From Saprospirales bacterium (GTDB lineage: Bacteria > Bacteroidota > Bacteroidia > Chitinophagales > Saprospiraceae), in the NCBI GenBank assembly GCA_003448025.1, contig DLXL01000323.1:1-6455 (forward strand): a stretch of DNA of 6,455 nt. The letters run 5' to 3'. How positions within the stretch are numbered: the stretch's first letter is position 1; each line of letters begins with the position of its first letter. A model generated the notes under the pieces. It ran no database searches, had not been told where the DNA came from, and saw nothing but the letters and a program-made list of their open reading frames with translations. Both the position numbers and the translations under genes were made by a program. This document shows, piece after piece, positions 6,257 to 6,455 of this stretch.

Positions 6257-6455
6257 CGTAGGTGCTTATTCAATGGCTGTGTTTACACAAAGGTTCAATG
6301 CTAAGCTTGTTATTAGCCCTCGTAGGTTTTCAGAACTTACGGTATGTACACAAGAATCTTATCTCCGCACCAATCCCATGCTCAGGCCCCCGCCGTCTGC
6401 GAGGCAAGCCCGACCGAAGGGGGTAGGGGGCGGAGGGAGCGCCTTCTTTTTAACC
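6257..6455. other. Intergenic stretch with no convincing gene; G/C-skewed end segment
   Basis: I see no supported gene in these ~200 bases. At 6278-6289 there is a small palindrome (TGTGT-TT-ACACA). The text ACACAAAGGT at 6285-6294 is the reverse complement of part of the right arm of the 2740-2809 inverted repeat. From about 6386 the sequence changes to runs of C (6387-6391) and then runs of G (6419-6423, 6426-6430), with CTCCGC at 6363-6368 able to pair with GCGGAG at 6430-6435. This looks like another dispersed intergenic element that may continue past the window edge. On the reverse strand a frame is open from the edge to a stop at 6359-6361, but its translation is Pro/Gly rich and unlike a typical protein. 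Confidence 0.5.

Noticed and set aside
6359..6455. Reverse-strand open frame running in from the right edge, ending at 6359-6361
   Set aside because: It is only about 32 codons within the window, Pro- and Gly-rich, and overlaps a G/C-skewed probable repeat. It could be the end of a gene, but nothing here supports that.

Overview
The window looks like ordinary chromosome from a member of the Bacteroidota. The class is not certain; a Saprospiria- or Chitinophagia-like relative is my guess. Four signs support this. A secreted beta-propeller protein ends in a type IX secretion (T9SS) type A sorting domain. All three genes have the phylum's -7 promoter box, TAnnTTTG (exact upstream of two, one mismatch upstream of the third). 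Their starts lack a clear Shine-Dalgarno sequence and have A/T-rich leaders. The membrane pyrophosphatase is closest in its motifs to the K+-dependent flavobacterial type. Base composition is moderately G+C rich. I see no tRNA, rRNA, CRISPR array, transposase or integrase.

Layout. 1-200: a decayed direct repeat made of short CTTnGTG-like words, then a promoter-like box. 201-2732 (+): an 843-residue exported BNR/sortilin-type beta-propeller protein with a T9SS sorting tail. 2733-2844: a convergent intergenic gap that is mostly one long inverted repeat. 2845-3516 (-): an unrecognised 223-residue protein with one N-terminal membrane helix. 3517-3694: a divergent promoter region with an exact TAnnTTTG box for each flanking gene. 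3695-6163 (+): hppA, a complete ion-pumping membrane pyrophosphatase with an unusual ~109-residue Gln/Gly/Pro-rich C-terminal tail. 6164-6455: a 9-bp tandem repeat, a strong intrinsic terminator, and about 200 bp without a convincing gene that ends in a G/C-skewed segment.

The three genes appear to be separate transcription units. The first two converge and the last two diverge, and nothing in the sequence ties them into one pathway. HppA hydrolyses cytoplasmic pyrophosphate and stores the energy as an ion gradient across the inner membrane. The propeller protein should be exported to the cell surface or medium. The small membrane protein has no assignable role.

I do not find a convincing new multi-gene system. 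The best leads are in HppA: a glutamate moved to helix 5 (residue 185) together with a K+-dependence signature, and the long low-complexity C-terminal extension. Next is the intergenic inverted repeat, which can form two mutually exclusive hairpins.
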